The position numbers were made by a program, and so were the translations under genes. Below are positions 17,845-32,268 of a stretch of DNA of 64,000 nt, piece by piece; the stretch's first letter is position 1, and the number at the start of each line of letters is the position of its first letter. The notes beneath the pieces were generated by a model. The model searched no databases. It had not been told where the DNA came from and worked only from the letters and a program-made list of their open reading frames with translations. This DNA comes from Symbiodinium natans (taxonomy: Eukaryota > Sar > Dinophyceae > Suessiales > Symbiodiniaceae). Where the stretch lies: assembly GCA_905221605.1 (NCBI GenBank), contig CAJNDS010001524.1, positions 534,736 through 598,735 on the forward strand, written 5' to 3'.

Positions 17845-19054
17845 TCAAGATGAAGACAAGAAGAAGCTGAACGCAACGCCGACACCCGCCGCAAAGGCGC
17901 TGGCGGAAGACGAAACCGATGAAGTGGCCGTCGACGTGCTAGGGCAGGTGTCCTTCGTGATGCTGCACAGGCTGCTCCAGGCTTCAAATGCCTCGTCAGC
18001 AAGTAGCCTGGGTAGCCCATTAACCATATCTTAATCAGGGTAATTACCCCTGTCGTTGGTTACTTTACATAGGGGAACCTTGAACCAAGAAAAAGGGGTA
18101 AACGGTACCTCTGGGCTACCAAGCAGCATTCCACTGTCGCCCATTTGCTCGCAATCGCCCAGATTCTGGTACTTGAACTTCTCAGGGATCTGCGAGCACG
18201 GCACGGTCTTGGAGATGATCTGTCCGCCGACGCCCCATCCCTTCTCAAGCACCAGGGAGGATGTCATCTGAGGCACGTGCCCTTGCTGCTCCGTGCGCCA
18301 AGAATGTACGAAGCTCTTGAGCTGGTCCATGGTGGAGCTGCGGAACTTGAAGATGACAATGGCCATCGGGATCATGATGGTCTGGTTGTACACAGCGTTG
18401 AGCCCACAGTCCTGTAGGCGCGCTCCGCTGACTGTGCTCACCTCTTTGTTGTTGTCACACATGGCCCTGCGCAGAGTGGATCCGAGCGCGCAGCCAGACC
18501 ACATGACATGTCCGCCCGCGGTCACGTGGCTTTTCATCCTCTTTGCCGCCAAGTCGGCAAAGTTGGGCGCCTCGTTGTTCGTGTTCTCGAACCACAAATT
18601 CACGTCCTCCAAGCTTACCGATGGCTCAGGCTGCCTCATCTGCGGCCCGGGCAGCGACTGCCAAGACCAGTAGCACAGCTCCGCGTCGCCCATGTCCGCG
18701 GACTTCTGCGCCAGCTCGTCAAGGAAGGGGTTGTAGTTTGGGGTCGTCTGCCAAGGGCTCGGAGCGCCAGGCCCGGCAGTCGACAGGCTGCTGCGGCTGT
18801 CCGCATACTCGTCCACGAGCCAGCCCGGGTAGGTGCTCAGCCGGCGACTGTCCACCTGGGTGTTTACGATATATTAGGGGGTACCGGTCCTTGTGTTAAA
18901 ATTACTTTTGGGGGTCCTATATTCGGGGTCCCTTATCTTCGTAAGCCCCCACCTCTGGATGCCCGGCGGGCAGCGGACCATCACCTCCGAAGGGGCAGGC
19001 TGCGGCAAGCCGCAAGGCGCAGGAAGCTGCCAAGAGGTCGCGGACGCGCATCAT
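17845..19054 (-). CDS. Secreted, possibly GPI-anchored protein of unknown family, with two element-derived introns
   Basis: Three exons (19054-18953, 18855-18125, 18007-17845) join in phase into 331 codons. ATG-ATG opens MMRVRDLLAASCALRLAAAC, a plausible signal peptide; an in-frame TGA lies 18 bases upstream. The middle exon is one 731-base frame with several Trp and Cys (GWLVDEYADSRSS, ELCYWSWQSLPG, GWGVGGQIISKTVPC). The end is Ser/Thr-rich then hydrophobic (STATSSVSSSASAFAAG, then VGVAFSFFLSSS), as in GPI-anchor signals. Intron 1 is GT-AG, intron 2 is GC-AG, and both are inverted-repeat elements. Codons favour G or C in the third position. No domain was recognised. Confidence 0.75.
18008..18124 (-). 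mobile_element. Introner family I forming intron 2 (GC-AG)
   Basis: On the minus strand GCTTGGTAGCCCAGAGGTACC ... TTAATGGGCTACCCAG; 117 bases. The exon joins as ATGCT|GCTACTTGCTGAC, which keeps the frame into the downstream exon. The inverted ends are slightly diverged. Confidence 0.82.
18856..18952 (-). mobile_element. Inverted-repeat element forming intron 1 (GT-AG)
   Basis: GTGGGGGCTTACGAAGATAAGGG ... TAGGGGG..ATCGTAAACACCCAG; 97 bases. The ends are imperfect inverted repeats (GGGGGCTTACGAAGATA against GGTGTTTACGATATATTA). Splicing joins CCAGAG|GTGGAC. Related sequence lies at 57930-58015 (GGGGGTCCCTTATTTTCGTAAACCCCC). Confidence 0.75.
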
Positions 19055-19571
19055 TGCCACTGCGCTTCTATTTCAAGTGCCGACTCGAGCGACGGAGTCA
19101 AACGGCTTTTTATAGGCTACGCATGGCAAAGCTGCCGAAAGTATAGGTGCTGGTATGTGGGAGGGCGGAATGAGACGGTCATGCGGTTTTTGGGCGGGGA
19201 TGGTCTTTCGAAGGTTACCTACCCAAAGCCCTGAAGTATTCGAACTGCCCATGAGAGCCCTTCGCAGAAGCTTGCCTGGTCAGACCTCATCATCTGAGTC
19301 ACGCGACCCAGGCCATAGAGATCTTCTCCTGGGGGCTGCACTCGAAGGTTTACGGGTAGTCACTGGGACAAAAGAACAAAAAGGGCACCACTGGGCTACC
19401 GACGCTATAACCTGACTCGACCTCACTCCAACCCCTTCGGAGATGACCCAAACCTTCTTCAAAGGCGGGAGCCGGAAACTCCACGATATACCATACCCCT
19501 CTACCCCCAAACTCAAAAGACCCCAGACTAATTACACCTCAAAAGCGCCCCTAACTGAAAAGAACACTCAC
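19055..19571. other. Upstream region with a truncated family I introner
   Basis: Between two minus-strand genes. A shortened introner (about 19349-19402, GGTAGTCACTGGG...CCACTGGGCTACC) is the only recognisable element. Regulatory motifs were not identified. Confidence 0.45.
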
Positions 19572-19638
19572 GTGCAGAGAAAGCTGCTGAGCTCGTCGAG
19601 CACTCGACCCACCGCCGGGCCCGCGCGCTTGAACTGGG
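19572..19638 (-). CDS. Exon of an unrecognised protein
   Basis: Reads QFKRAGPAVGRVLDELSSFL between AG and a consensus GTGAGT donor; 18 of 21 codons end in G or C. The plus strand is also open and by chance resembles a methyltransferase motif, but the splice signals support the minus strand. Confidence 0.62.
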
Positions 19639-19679
19639 CTGCGCCAGGGCTGTTGGGGTCCGGAGTCCCAGAAAACGGG

Positions 19680-19795
19680 GGTTTAGGGTTTAGGGTTTAG
19701 GGTTTAGGGTTTAGGGTTTAGGGTTTAGGGTTTAGGGTTTAGGGTTTAGCGCTTAGGGTTTAGGGCTTAGGGTTTAGGGTTTAGGGTTTAGAATT
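19680..19795 (+). repeat. TTTAGGG array
   Basis: About 16 tandem units, several altered to GCTTAGGG, between two minus-strand exons. Confidence 0.95.
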
Positions 19796-19836
19796 TCTGG
19801 GACCGTCGTCCCATGCGCTGCAGGAATGACATGAAC

Positions 19837-19881
19837 CTCAAGGCTGAGAAGCAGGATGCGCCTTTCGTACCCGCTAAGTCC
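19837..19881 (-). CDS. Exon candidate, unrecognised
   Basis: AG|G acceptor and GT donor bound 15 in-phase codons (GLSGYERRILLLSLE). The plus strand is also open, so strand is not certain. Confidence 0.42.
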
Positions 19882-19893
19882 CTTCAAGAAGCC

Positions 19894-19921
19894 CCCCCCC
19901 CCCCAAAAAAAAAAAAAAAAA
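19894..19921 (+). repeat. C run followed by A run
   Basis: About 11 C then 17 A; the complement of the T-then-G pattern seen at 15170 and 55604. Confidence 0.9.
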
Positions 19922-19937
19922 ATTCTAGGGAATGAAA

Positions 19938-20072
19938 TTGGGATGGTCCCCCCCTTTATACTAACAGTCCTTCATACGGATTCTTGTGCCCCCGAGTATA
20001 ATACCCTAAACCCCAAACCCTAAACCCTAAACCCTGCTAAGGACTGTTCGTCATAAGGGGGAACATCCCAAG
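19938..20072. mobile_element. Inverted-repeat element family II with telomere repeats in its middle
   Basis: Ends TTGGGATGGTCCCCCCCTTTATACTAACAGTCCTT and AAGGACTGTTCGTCATAAGGGGGAACATCCCAA pair as inverted repeats. CCCTAAA-type units occupy 20004-20035, where other family members have unique sequence. Confidence 0.8.
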
Positions 20073-20980
20073 AACAAAACGACAAACGCAGCAGGCAGTC
20101 GGCACCAGGAGCTGCAACCACAACTGGGCTCTCGCACCTACTTACTGGCCCAAAACCCAAGGAAATAAAAGTTGAAACTTTCAGAAAAAAAACTACCTTA
20201 TAAGAAGCCCAAAAGTTGAAAAGTTGGGTTTTGAGCCAGTAAGCCTATAGGATACAGTGCCTGTTGAGGTCAAGGTTGGCCCCCCCGCAGTGTTGGGGCT
20301 GGTTGAGACATGACACGAACGCTCATCCCAAAGTACTACCGGGGCCGACGTAACGGGCGTAACCACCTGAGGTACTCTACCACCGCTATCTTCCTTGTGG
20401 TTCTATGATCCTTCTGCGTAGATATAGTACTGACTATAACCAACACACCCGTTCGAATCAAACACTGCCTGTGTCATCCGAGATCTCTCTTTGCAAGCTA
20501 AAGCTTCAGCTCGAACCCCCACCCCCCTCCCCCCACAAAAACAAAAAAAAAAACAGAAAAACCAAAAACAAAAACTCTGACAGCCTGTGCTCCAGGGATT
20601 TAGGGTTTATAGGGTCTGCCCTTAAACCACGAACCACCATCGCGCTGCGATACCATATTCCAAATGCAATGCTTTTGCAAGAGCATCTAAGGAAAACCAG
20701 CCGGTGCTTCGCATGTAACGGGGCCGTGACCGCAGCGAACTCCAAGCGATGGCCCATCACCTGCATTGGCCCAACCCTGAACCTCAACCCGAAACCCTAC
20801 ACCCTAAACCCCAAATCCTTAACCCTAAGAGCTTCAAAGGTTTACTTAGGGTCGAAGGATTATGCTGTGGTTCTTGGGGACCAGGCCCTCCGACATGAGA
20901 GAGCCTTCCGCCTTCACTTCGACTACCACTCTGCACAAGCACCCAGGTGATACTGGATATTCAAAGCAGAAACAACACAT
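20073..20980. other. Intron or intergenic DNA without an exon call
   Basis: Single-copy sequence with scattered TTTAGGG-like words and an AC-rich tract at 20510-20570. A short GC-rich stretch near 20640-20760 is open on both strands and was not assigned. Confidence 0.35.
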
Positions 20981-20982
20981 GA

Positions 20983-21009
20983 TACATATACATATACATA
21001 TACACATAA

Positions 21010-21103
<94 letters not shown>

Positions 21104-21122
21104 GTATATATATATATACACA
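20983..21122. repeat. ATACAT microsatellite
   Basis: ATACAT/TATACA repeated about 20 times, ending in TA dinucleotides. Long open frames here are repeat artefacts. Confidence 0.95.
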
Positions 21123-21299
21123 TACTTATATGATGGATAATATGTATTATATAATCCGCCGAGGCCTCGGGCCGAAGGTGTATAGGTTGTCAGAACAGGC
21201 ACCCTCCAAATCCTCCCCCCATAGCCAAAACCAATTTTCGGACCCCTTTTTTTGCCTGAACTGGGTACCCGCGGACGGTTCCAGGCAGTTGAAGCCCGT

Positions 21300-21475
21300 C
21301 CCAGCAGGGTCCCCCTCCCCTCCCACCCCCTCCCCTCCCCCTCCCCCCCACACCCCCCCTACCCCCCCCCCTTCCCCTCCCCCCCCCCTCCCCCTCCCCC
21401 CCACACACCCCCCCTACCCCCCCCCCTTCCCCTCCCCCCCCCCCCCCCCCTCCCCCCCCCCCCCCCCCCTACTTC
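21300..21475 (+). repeat. C-rich tract (CCCCCTCCCC)
   Basis: A nearly pure pyrimidine tract of about 170 bases; the other strand is G-rich and could form quadruplexes. Open frames across it are artefacts. Confidence 0.92.
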
Positions 21476-21959
21476 CAGCTGGAAGCGCAGCCAGCGCCGA
21501 GTCCGAGGTTGTGTGCACTGGCCTGGACACCTATGCGGATGCCGCGAACATGCGCCGGGCGCTGCGCTGGGCCAGGCCGAGGCGGGTCGCGTAGCGTTAA
21601 AATTAGAGTATACAATATACCATGTGACAGGCAAAACACATCATATGTTTTGCAACCTATTTAGTGCAAACTACATTATCTGTAAAACTATATATGATAT
21701 TAGGGAACAGAGTAGACAGTTATTCAATACATAGCATCGGGTGAAAACCGTATAATATATGTATATATATATATATATATTCACAGGTGTAGACTGTAGA
21801 TTTTAAATTGTTCCTGCTCATACACATACTATATATTTACACCTTAAGGGTTATGGACTACACACCTAACGTCATAGCATGCCCAGCATCAAGCGAAAAT
21901 GGACCGAACCATGCTCTAGAGACCCCCAGACTGACCAGTGGAGCAATTTCTCGAAAGAC

Positions 21960-22053
21960 TTTTAGGGTTTAGGGTTTAGGGTTTAGGGTTTAGGGTTTAG
22001 GGTTTAGGGTTTAGGGTTTAGGGTTTAGGGTTTAGGGTTTAGGGTTTAGGGTC
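21960..22053 (+). repeat. TTTAGGG array
   Basis: Thirteen near-perfect units. Confidence 0.95.
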
Positions 22054-22120
22054 TTCGAGGCTTTCAGACCCCATCCTCGAGGGCATTTGGAGGAGGTGTA
22101 GGATTCGGTCGGCTCCTAAA

Positions 22121-22190
22121 ACTATGGTCCCTTTGCGAGTACCCTAAATAGAAGGGGCCGCCTTAGAATAGTCACCCCAGAAGGGATCAT
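22121..22190. mobile_element. Inverted-repeat element family IV, diverged copy
   Basis: GGTCCCTTTGCGAGTACCCTAAATAGAAGGGGCCGCC...AGAAGGGATC resembles the better copy at 51863-51950 and the one at 33746-33805. Confidence 0.5.
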
Positions 22191-22568
22191 GAATTCGAGA
22201 TGTGACCATCTGGGGCTTAAGGGACTTTAGGGCTTTAGGGTTTAGGGTTTAGGGCTTGGGGAACCACGCACCTTCAATCCCATGCTCCTAGGCCCAAAGC
22301 AGGCCCCTACACCCTAAACCCTAACCCTAAACCCTAAACCCTAAACCCTAAACCCTAAACCCTAAACTCGAAGAAACAAAAACCGGCCAACCCTTAAGGC
22401 CTACGGACTGAGGGAGTCTAAATCCCCCATAAACCCAAAAAGGCTAAGGATCTAAACTTACAGTAAAGCACCACAAAGCCCCCCCAGCCCTAAACCCCAA
22501 ACCCTAAAGCCCAAACCCTAAACCCTAAACCCTAAACCCCAAACTCAAAACCCAGCCCCCCTACTTAC

Positions 22569-22619
22569 TCCGGCGCTGGCCTCCTCAGAGATGCGGATCG
22601 TGGAGTTCAGCATCTCTGC
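22569..22619 (-). CDS. Exon of an unrecognised protein
   Basis: Seventeen codons, AEMLNSTIRISEEASAG, phase 0 at both ends, between AG|G and the consensus donor GTAAGTAG. One of the best-signalled exons in the window. Confidence 0.66.
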
Positions 22620-22745
22620 CTTGCCCCAAGGGTTTAGGGTTTAGGGTTTGGGGTTTTGGGTTTAGGGTTTGGGGTTTAGGGTTTAGGGTTTGGGGTTTAG
22701 GGTTTGGGGTTTAGGGTTTAGGGTTTGGGGTTTAGGGTTTGGGGG
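22620..22745 (+). repeat. TTTAGGG / TTTGGGG mixed array
   Basis: Alternating TTTAGGG and TTTGGGG units between two minus-strand exons. Confidence 0.92.
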
Positions 22746-22752
22746 TTTAGGC

Positions 22753-22852
22753 CTGTCCCAAAGTCCGAAGTCCCAGAGTTGGGGAACAGGATTCGGGTGC
22801 TCCAGGGCCTCGGGGGAGCTTTTGGCAGTTCTCTAGGATGGCCCTTGAAAAC
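22753..22852 (-). CDS. Exon candidate, unrecognised
   Basis: AG|G acceptor, GC donor, 33 codons (VFKGHPRELPKAPPRPW, then STRILFPNSG). A second minus-strand frame is also open here. Confidence 0.4.
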
Positions 22853-22857
22853 CTCGG

Positions 22858-22920
22858 TTTAGGGTTTAGGGTTTAGGGTTTAGGGTTTAGGGTTTAGGGT
22901 TTAGGGTTTAGGGTTTAGGG
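22858..22920 (+). repeat. TTTAGGG array followed by a hairpin remnant
   Basis: Nine units, then AGGGATATTCCTGAATATGATCCTCTT (22916-22942), the core shared with the insertion in the ankyrin exon of copy B. Confidence 0.85.
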
Positions 22921-23092
22921 ATATTCCTGAATATGATCCTCTTGAACCCAATAAGGCGAAATATAAAATATCCCCAGGGCCTACCTAGTTCTGATTCCTG
23001 CTGTTCGATGTTTGTGCTCAGCTCACAGGAAATCGGGGTTTAGGGCTTAGGGTTTGGGGTTCTGGGTTTAGGGTTTGGTGGGAAATTGGTGC

Positions 23093-23281
23093 CTTGTCCT
23101 TTTCTCGCGAGGGGAGGCGGTGGGTGCACGGACCATCAGTTTCGGCTTGTGGCGTGAACATGTCGCCTGGAACGACCGAGATGTCTGGCAGCAACCCTAA
23201 ACCCACCCTGTTGCTGTTCGCTGTGATCACACCCAGGATTGCTGCGCACATCTTGGAACTCCCCATCAACTTCATCAGCAT
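23093..23281 (-). CDS. Exon, possibly N-terminal, of an unrecognised protein
   Basis: Sixty-three codons open from ATG: MLMKLMGSSKMCAAILGVIT, a hydrophobic start, later LLPDISVVPGDMFTPQ. It ends AAG|GC, an acceptable donor. A TTTAGGG-like word inside keeps the frame. The plus strand is also open but less protein-like. Confidence 0.5.
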
Positions 23282-23565
23282 GCCCGTGCCGCCCCAAATC
23301 AGAACCCTAAGCCTTGAAGCCCTATTACCCTGAACCCCCCCTTAAACCCTACTCCCTCAACCCTAACCCCTGAAACAATAGGGTTTAGAATTTAGGGTTT
23401 ACTATCCTGAACCCCCCCCCCCCCCCTAAACCCTACTCCCTCAACCCTAACCCTGAAACCTTAGGGTTTTAGGGTTTGGTTTAGGGGGTTAGGGGTCTAG
23501 GGTTTAAAGTTTAGGGTTTAGGGCTACCCGAAGCCCCAAATCCCTAAACCCTAAAGGGAAAAGGC

Positions 23566-23619
23566 CTCCCATGCCAGCTGCGGCTCACTGAAGGAGGGGT
23601 GCCGACACGAGGGCGAAGC
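23566..23619 (-). CDS. Exon of an unrecognised protein
   Basis: Eighteen codons (ASPSCRHPSFSEPQLAWE), phase 0 to 0, AG|G acceptor after TCTTCCTGCTGCC, GC donor. Confidence 0.55.
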
Positions 23620-23819
23620 CTGGCAGCAGGAAGACAGGGCTTTCGGGCTTTTTAGGGGTTTCGGGTGTTGAGGGGTCTTTTGGCTTGGGGTTTCTGAGGA
23701 TATTTAGGGTTTAGGGTTTCGGGTTTAGGGTATTAAGGGTGGTATTTAAGGGATTTAGGGTGTTTTTATTCTTGGGATTCGGGGGGGATTTGGGTTGTTT
23801 TTCTGGGGTTGCCACAGCC

Positions 23820-23935
23820 CCTTTGCGGCACCGACAACAACTTGGACTCAGCTACCGTAGAGACCCCTACAGCATCCATCAAGTACATCAACGAGCATGC
23901 TGTTTTGGAAGATCCAGGGATTTAGGGCTGAAGGT
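23820..23935. other. Exon-like segment, strand undecided
   Basis: Plus strand reads DNNLDSATVETPTASIKY, minus strand reads SLMYLMDAVGVSTVAESK; both lie between usable splice signals. Confidence 0.35.
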
Positions 23936-24207
23936 GTTCATGCCCGTAGTCCGGTGATTCCATCGCCGGTAGAGCACAGACTCCACGTGAGACCGCAAAA
24001 CCCTGGACCCCCCTTCAGAACCCTAAACCCTGTAGGCTTTTACGGCAGACAAACCCTAAGACAAAAATTGCAGGGCCGACAGAACCCTCAGGCTTGAATC
24101 CCATGGGGTTTCAGGGGTTTCTAAACCCCGAACCCCTTTTTTTCCGGTGAGACCTGAAGCCCCAAACCCTAAACTCTGAACCCTAAACCCTAACACACAC
24201 CAAGGGC

Positions 24208-24246
24208 CTTTTCATCGCAGCTGGGTAGCTGGTACGCGGCCTCCAT
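24208..24246 (-). CDS. Possible first coding exon (MEAAYQLPSCDEK)
   Basis: ATG followed by 12 codons and AAG|GC donor. Too short to be sure. Confidence 0.3.
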
Positions 24247-24282
24247 TGTGAAATGCCAGGGTGTCTCAGTGTTTCTTAGGGC

Positions 24283-24940
24283 TTTTTGGAGGTCTCTTAG
24301 GGCTTCTTCGGAATTTTCAGGGTTTCTGAGGGCTTCTTAGAGCGCTTGAATGCTTCTTCGGGTGCTTCGGAGGCCCTTAGGGCTTCTCAGGGGGGTTTCG
24401 GGTTCGGAGGGCTTCCTAGGGCTTTAAAGGTCTTTTGCAAGCCTTCATGAGGTTTAGCGTTCTTGTGGGGTTTAAGAAGCTGCGGGGTTGGGTTCTTCGT
24501 ATGGCATGAGGGAACTGGGTACCCAGTATTGTCTGAGAGGGGTTGTATAGATGGAGAAGGTGCGAGCAGCTAGTTCCCCCAAATCCCTACATCCGACTCA
24601 GAACTGACAAGCTTACAACTTGTAAGCTTAGCTTTTTCAGGGTTTAGGGTTGACCCGCGCCCCCCAACCACCCCTCAATAAAGGGACTTGTATACCTCTA
24701 CTGATTTTGGTTAAAGGGCAGTTGGGCGGTGCCGGTAGGGTTTAGGGCCAGGGTTTAGGGATGTTTAGGGTTTAGGGTTTAGGGTTTGGGGTTTGGTGTT
24801 TGGGGTTTGACACCTTGAGCCTTAGGGGTTGCCGCTCTGTGGGTTTCGTCTTCGCTTTGAGCTTTGAACCCCCCGAAGCCCTAAACCCTAAACCCTAAAC
24901 CCTAAACCCTAAACCCTAAACCCTAAACCCTAAACCCTAA
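24283..24940. repeat. TTAGGGCTTCT-type degenerate repeats and CCCTAAA array
   Basis: 24275-24420 repeats CTTAGGGCTTCTTCGG-like words; 24880-24943 is a CCCTAAA array of nine units. No exon was seen between 24247 and 24946. Confidence 0.7.
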
Positions 24941-24946
24941 ACCAGC

Positions 24947-25016
24947 CTCCCAGTCCAGCGCCACCGGGTCGGCCGTGGGATAGAGCCGGGCATGGCCAGT
25001 GCCGCAGCACTCCTCT
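24947..25016 (-). CDS. Exon of an unrecognised protein
   Basis: Twenty-three codons (EECCGTGHARLYPTADPVAL) with AG acceptor and GAG|GCTGG donor, flanked on both sides by telomere-type arrays of opposite orientation. Confidence 0.6.
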
Positions 25017-25036
25017 CTAAAGGCGTTGAGGTGAGG

Positions 25037-25175
25037 GGTTTAGGGTTTAGGGTTTAGGGTTTAGGGTTTCGGGTTTGGGGTTTTGGGTTTTGGGTTTTGG
25101 GTTTGGGGTTTGGGGTTTGGGGTTTGGGGTTTGGGGTTTAGGGTTTAGGGTTTGGGGTTTAGGGTTTAGGGTTTA
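25037..25175 (+). repeat. TTTAGGG / TTTGGGG array
   Basis: About 19 units, the middle ones TTTGGGG and TTTTGGG. Confidence 0.93.
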
Positions 25176-25590
25176 GGAGAACGGGACTTAGACCGTCGGG
25201 TGTTCGGGCGCCTGGATGGGGGCCCCAAATGCTGGCATTTAACCCTAGACCCTTCTTTGAGATTTCATTTCAGGCCTTCTTGGTCGCATGAGGGCCGATA
25301 GCCGATCGGTTGCTAGGCCCTGAACCCTAAACCCTAAACCCGAAACCCTAAACCCTAAACCCTAGGCTTATCGGTGGTTTCACGGCTTGGAAACCGAGTG
25401 GGCACAATGTGAGCGAAGAAGTCCACCACACGACGCGACGTTGAAAAACAATGCAGATGTCGGAGCCAAAAGCAGGCAACGAGGATGTAGCTAGGGGTAT
25501 AGGGTTTAGGGTTTAGGGTTTAGGGTTTGGGGTTTAGGGTTTAGGGTTTAGGGTTTAGGGCAGCGAACGGAACACCCCCCCCCCCCCCGC

Positions 25591-25648
25591 CTTTCGCGTG
25601 TAGATGGAGTCGAAGCAGTTAGAGTCCGCCTCCTCGCAGCAGGCTTTC
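25591..25648 (-). CDS. Exon candidate, unrecognised
   Basis: Nineteen codons (KACCEEADSNCFDSIYTRK) after a pyrimidine-rich tract and AG|G; AAG|GC donor. The plus strand is also open from an ATG (MESKQLESASSQQAFLAL), so strand is not certain. Confidence 0.45.
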
Positions 25649-26084
25649 CTGGCGTTGCTGCGAAAGGCCGGGAGCGAAGGGCTTGGGCTCTGCGCTTACG
25701 GCTTCAACGACACATAACATATAACTTTGTCCCATATACTCAGGGTTTGGGGTTTGGGGTTTAGGGTTTAGAGTTTAGGGTTTGGGGTTTAGGGTTTAGA
25801 GTTTAGGGTTTAGGGCTTGATCCCGCGATTTTGCACGGAGCGCAGCTCTTTCGAGTTTCAAGAGCTGTCCCTTGAGGACCCGCCCACCCTCAGCCTTGGT
25901 TTTCACCCGAAGCGCCCTAAACCCTAAACCCTAGACCCTAAACCCTAAACCCTAAGGATTCCTGACCCCAAGACCCCTGAACAAGACCCGGCCAAGCATG
26001 CCGGGGATTGCTCGCTGTGTCCCAGCTCCCAGCACGGAATAATTGAAGGATCGGCATCCTCCTGCCCAAGTTTACATACACACC

Positions 26085-26172
26085 CTAAACAACCCTAAAC
26101 CCTAAACCCTAAACCCTAAACCCTAAACCCTAAACCCTAAACCCTAAACCCTAAACCCTAAACCCTAAACCC
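26085..26172 (-). repeat. CCCTAAA array
   Basis: About 12 units, no G-strand interruption. Confidence 0.95.
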
Positions 26173-26454
26173 AAGGGTGGTGAAGGTTGGACTTCCGAGT
26201 TTGGCGTTCCAGGCATCTTGGGTTTGGGTTTTGGGGCTTTTGGAGCTTAGGTTCTTCAGTATGCCCTCTAAACCCTAAACCCTAAACCCTAAAAGTCCCC
26301 ATCTCTGGAAGCGCCACGCTCATCAAACTGGAGCTGAAATCAGGGTTCAGGGGTTCAGGGTTTTCGGGAGTTCAGGGATTTAGGTAGGGTTCAGTCTTCA
26401 ATAGGGGGTTTTCCCAGGGATTCGCTTAATTGCCGGGGCCTCTCTAGATGTTTC

Positions 26455-26502
26455 CTGCGCTGAGTTCCTCTATCCCGTCAGGCCAGCAGCGTCGGCTGAG
26501 GT
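26455..26502 (-). CDS. Exon candidate, unrecognised
   Basis: GGCTTTCTTGCAG acceptor, then LSRRCWPDGIEELSA and a GA donor. Phases do not join the next upstream exon directly. Confidence 0.42.
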
Positions 26503-26750
26503 CTGCAAGAAAGCCCCGGCCCAGATTTGTCAGGGCGAGTAGGGGAAGCCAGCAGAGTTACGCGCTCGGAGGGATCCCAGGGCAGCCCGGGGGCATGTTC
26601 TCACGAGACTGGCCCCCGAATTCTTCCGGTGGCTAAAGCAAAGAACCCCCAGAACCCTAAACCCTAAACCCTAAACCCAAAACCCTAAACCCTAAACCCT
26701 AAGGGCATGAAGAGGGGAACCCCTGGGCTTCCCAAAGGATCTGTAGTTAC

Positions 26751-30948
<4,198 letters not shown>

Positions 30949-31320
30949 CTGGGCTGACAATCGGGGCAATCCATCCACAAAGAATCCCGCAAACCATCCC
31001 GCAACCCCAACCCTAAACCCTAAACTCTTGACAGCAAGATCCAGCTCATCTGATGTTCATCTGGGGGGGGGAGGGGGGGCGGGGGCTAAAGGTGCCTCAG
31101 GTTTCAAGGGGGTCCTCTTTCACAAAGGCGATGATGAGTCTGAAATTCTGTTACAGGATACTATAGGTGCACCACACTGTAAATCAATAATGCCTCCGTC
31201 AACAAGCCCGTTGCCTGCTTCAGCAGGAACGGCAGGGTCTATGCTGGCTTAGGGCATCAGTGAACACCCACGCTTGCAGGCTTCAGGGCTCAGGACACGA
31301 CGAACGCTAGCGAAACCCTC

Positions 31321-31428
31321 TAATATAGGGGCCTGAATAATTAGAATAGGGTTTTGGGGGGTTATGATAGAACAAGTAGAAAGGGACCATAAGGAAATAA
31401 TATTAGAACTATGCCGACCCCTATATTA
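31321..31428. mobile_element. Inverted-repeat element family V
   Basis: Ends TAATATAGGGGCC and GACCCCTATATTA pair over 11 bases; 108 bases in all. Confidence 0.6.
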
Positions 31429-31475
31429 AACGCTAAACCCTAAACCCTGAACCCTAAACCCTAAACCCTAAACGC

Positions 31476-31570
31476 CTATGCAACAGCAGGTTCTGGGCCA
31501 GCAGCGCCGGATAAGGCCGAGCCACGCTGATGCCGCGCTGGGCAGCCCTCTTCCAGGAGGAGATGTCTGC
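31476..31570 (-). CDS. Exon of an unrecognised protein
   Basis: Thirty-one codons (ADISSWKRAAQRGISVARPY, then PALLAQNLLLH), AG|G acceptor, AG|GC donor. Flanked by a CCCTAAA array at the donor side and by the longest TTTAGGG array of the window upstream. Confidence 0.66.
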
Positions 31571-31576
31571 CTCAGG

Positions 31577-31905
31577 GGTTTAGGGTTTAGGGTTTAGGGT
31601 TTAGGGTTTAGGGTTTAGGGTTTAGGGTTTAGGGTTTAGGGTTTAGGGTTTAGGGTTTAGGGTTTAGGGTTTAGGGTTTAGGGTTTAGGGTTTAGGGTTT
31701 AGGGTTTAGGGTTTAGGGTTTAGGGTTTAGGGTTTAGGGTTTAGGGTTTAGGGTTTAGGGTTTAGGGTTTAGGGTTTAGGGTTTAGGGTTTAGGGTTTAG
31801 GTTTAGGGTTTAGGGTTTAGGGTTTAGGCTTTAGGGTTTAGGGTTTAGGTGTTTAGGGGTTTAGGGGTTTAGGGGTTTAGGGGTTTAGGGTTGTTTGGGG
31901 TTTCG
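31577..31905 (+). repeat. Longest TTTAGGG array (about 46 units)
   Basis: Nearly perfect tandem TTTAGGG for about 330 bases, ending in TTTAGGGG variants. It is bordered by an exon at 31570, so it is interstitial and not a chromosome end. Confidence 0.97.
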
Positions 31906-32268
31906 GGTTTTGGGAAGAGTCGGCCGCTTAAGCCAGAAGTCCGAAGCCGCCAAGAAGCTCGAACTCTGGACACAGACGAGCGGAGCCACTATGATTACCA
32001 ATCCTATCACACTCATGACCAGCACGGCGTCGAAACTTCAACAAGTTCCCCCACCCTCTTTGCTTGGCAGGCAGCCCCAACCCCCCCCCCTCCTCTGCAA
32101 AACCTCAAACCCCAAACCCCCAAACCCCCAAACCCTAACGTCTCCCTGCCTGGGCCCTCTCGAGACTTCTTGTCTGCCGAAACGTCGAGGCAATGTCGCA
32201 GACCCAGGACAGAAGCCTCCACAGCAAGGAAGGATTTTACATCAGATTGCCTTTTTTGTCATAGCACA
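31906..32268. other. Stretch without an exon call
   Basis: Open frames exist on both strands (plus: SHYDYQSYHTHDQHGV), but no pair of splice signals and phase was convincing. Confidence 0.35.

Noticed and set aside
19566-19650. Plus-strand RALELGCARA, resembling methyltransferase motif I
   Set aside because: The minus strand of the same bases has a consensus GTGAGT donor, an AG acceptor and stronger third-position GC bias; the glycine-rich motif is also incomplete.
21130-21734. Proline-rich frames of 154 and 160 codons
   Set aside because: They run through the C-rich tract, where any frame is open and proline-rich.
31577-31905. A chromosome end (46 telomere units)
   Set aside because: Coding exons and unique sequence continue on both sides, and dozens of shorter arrays occur in both orientations.
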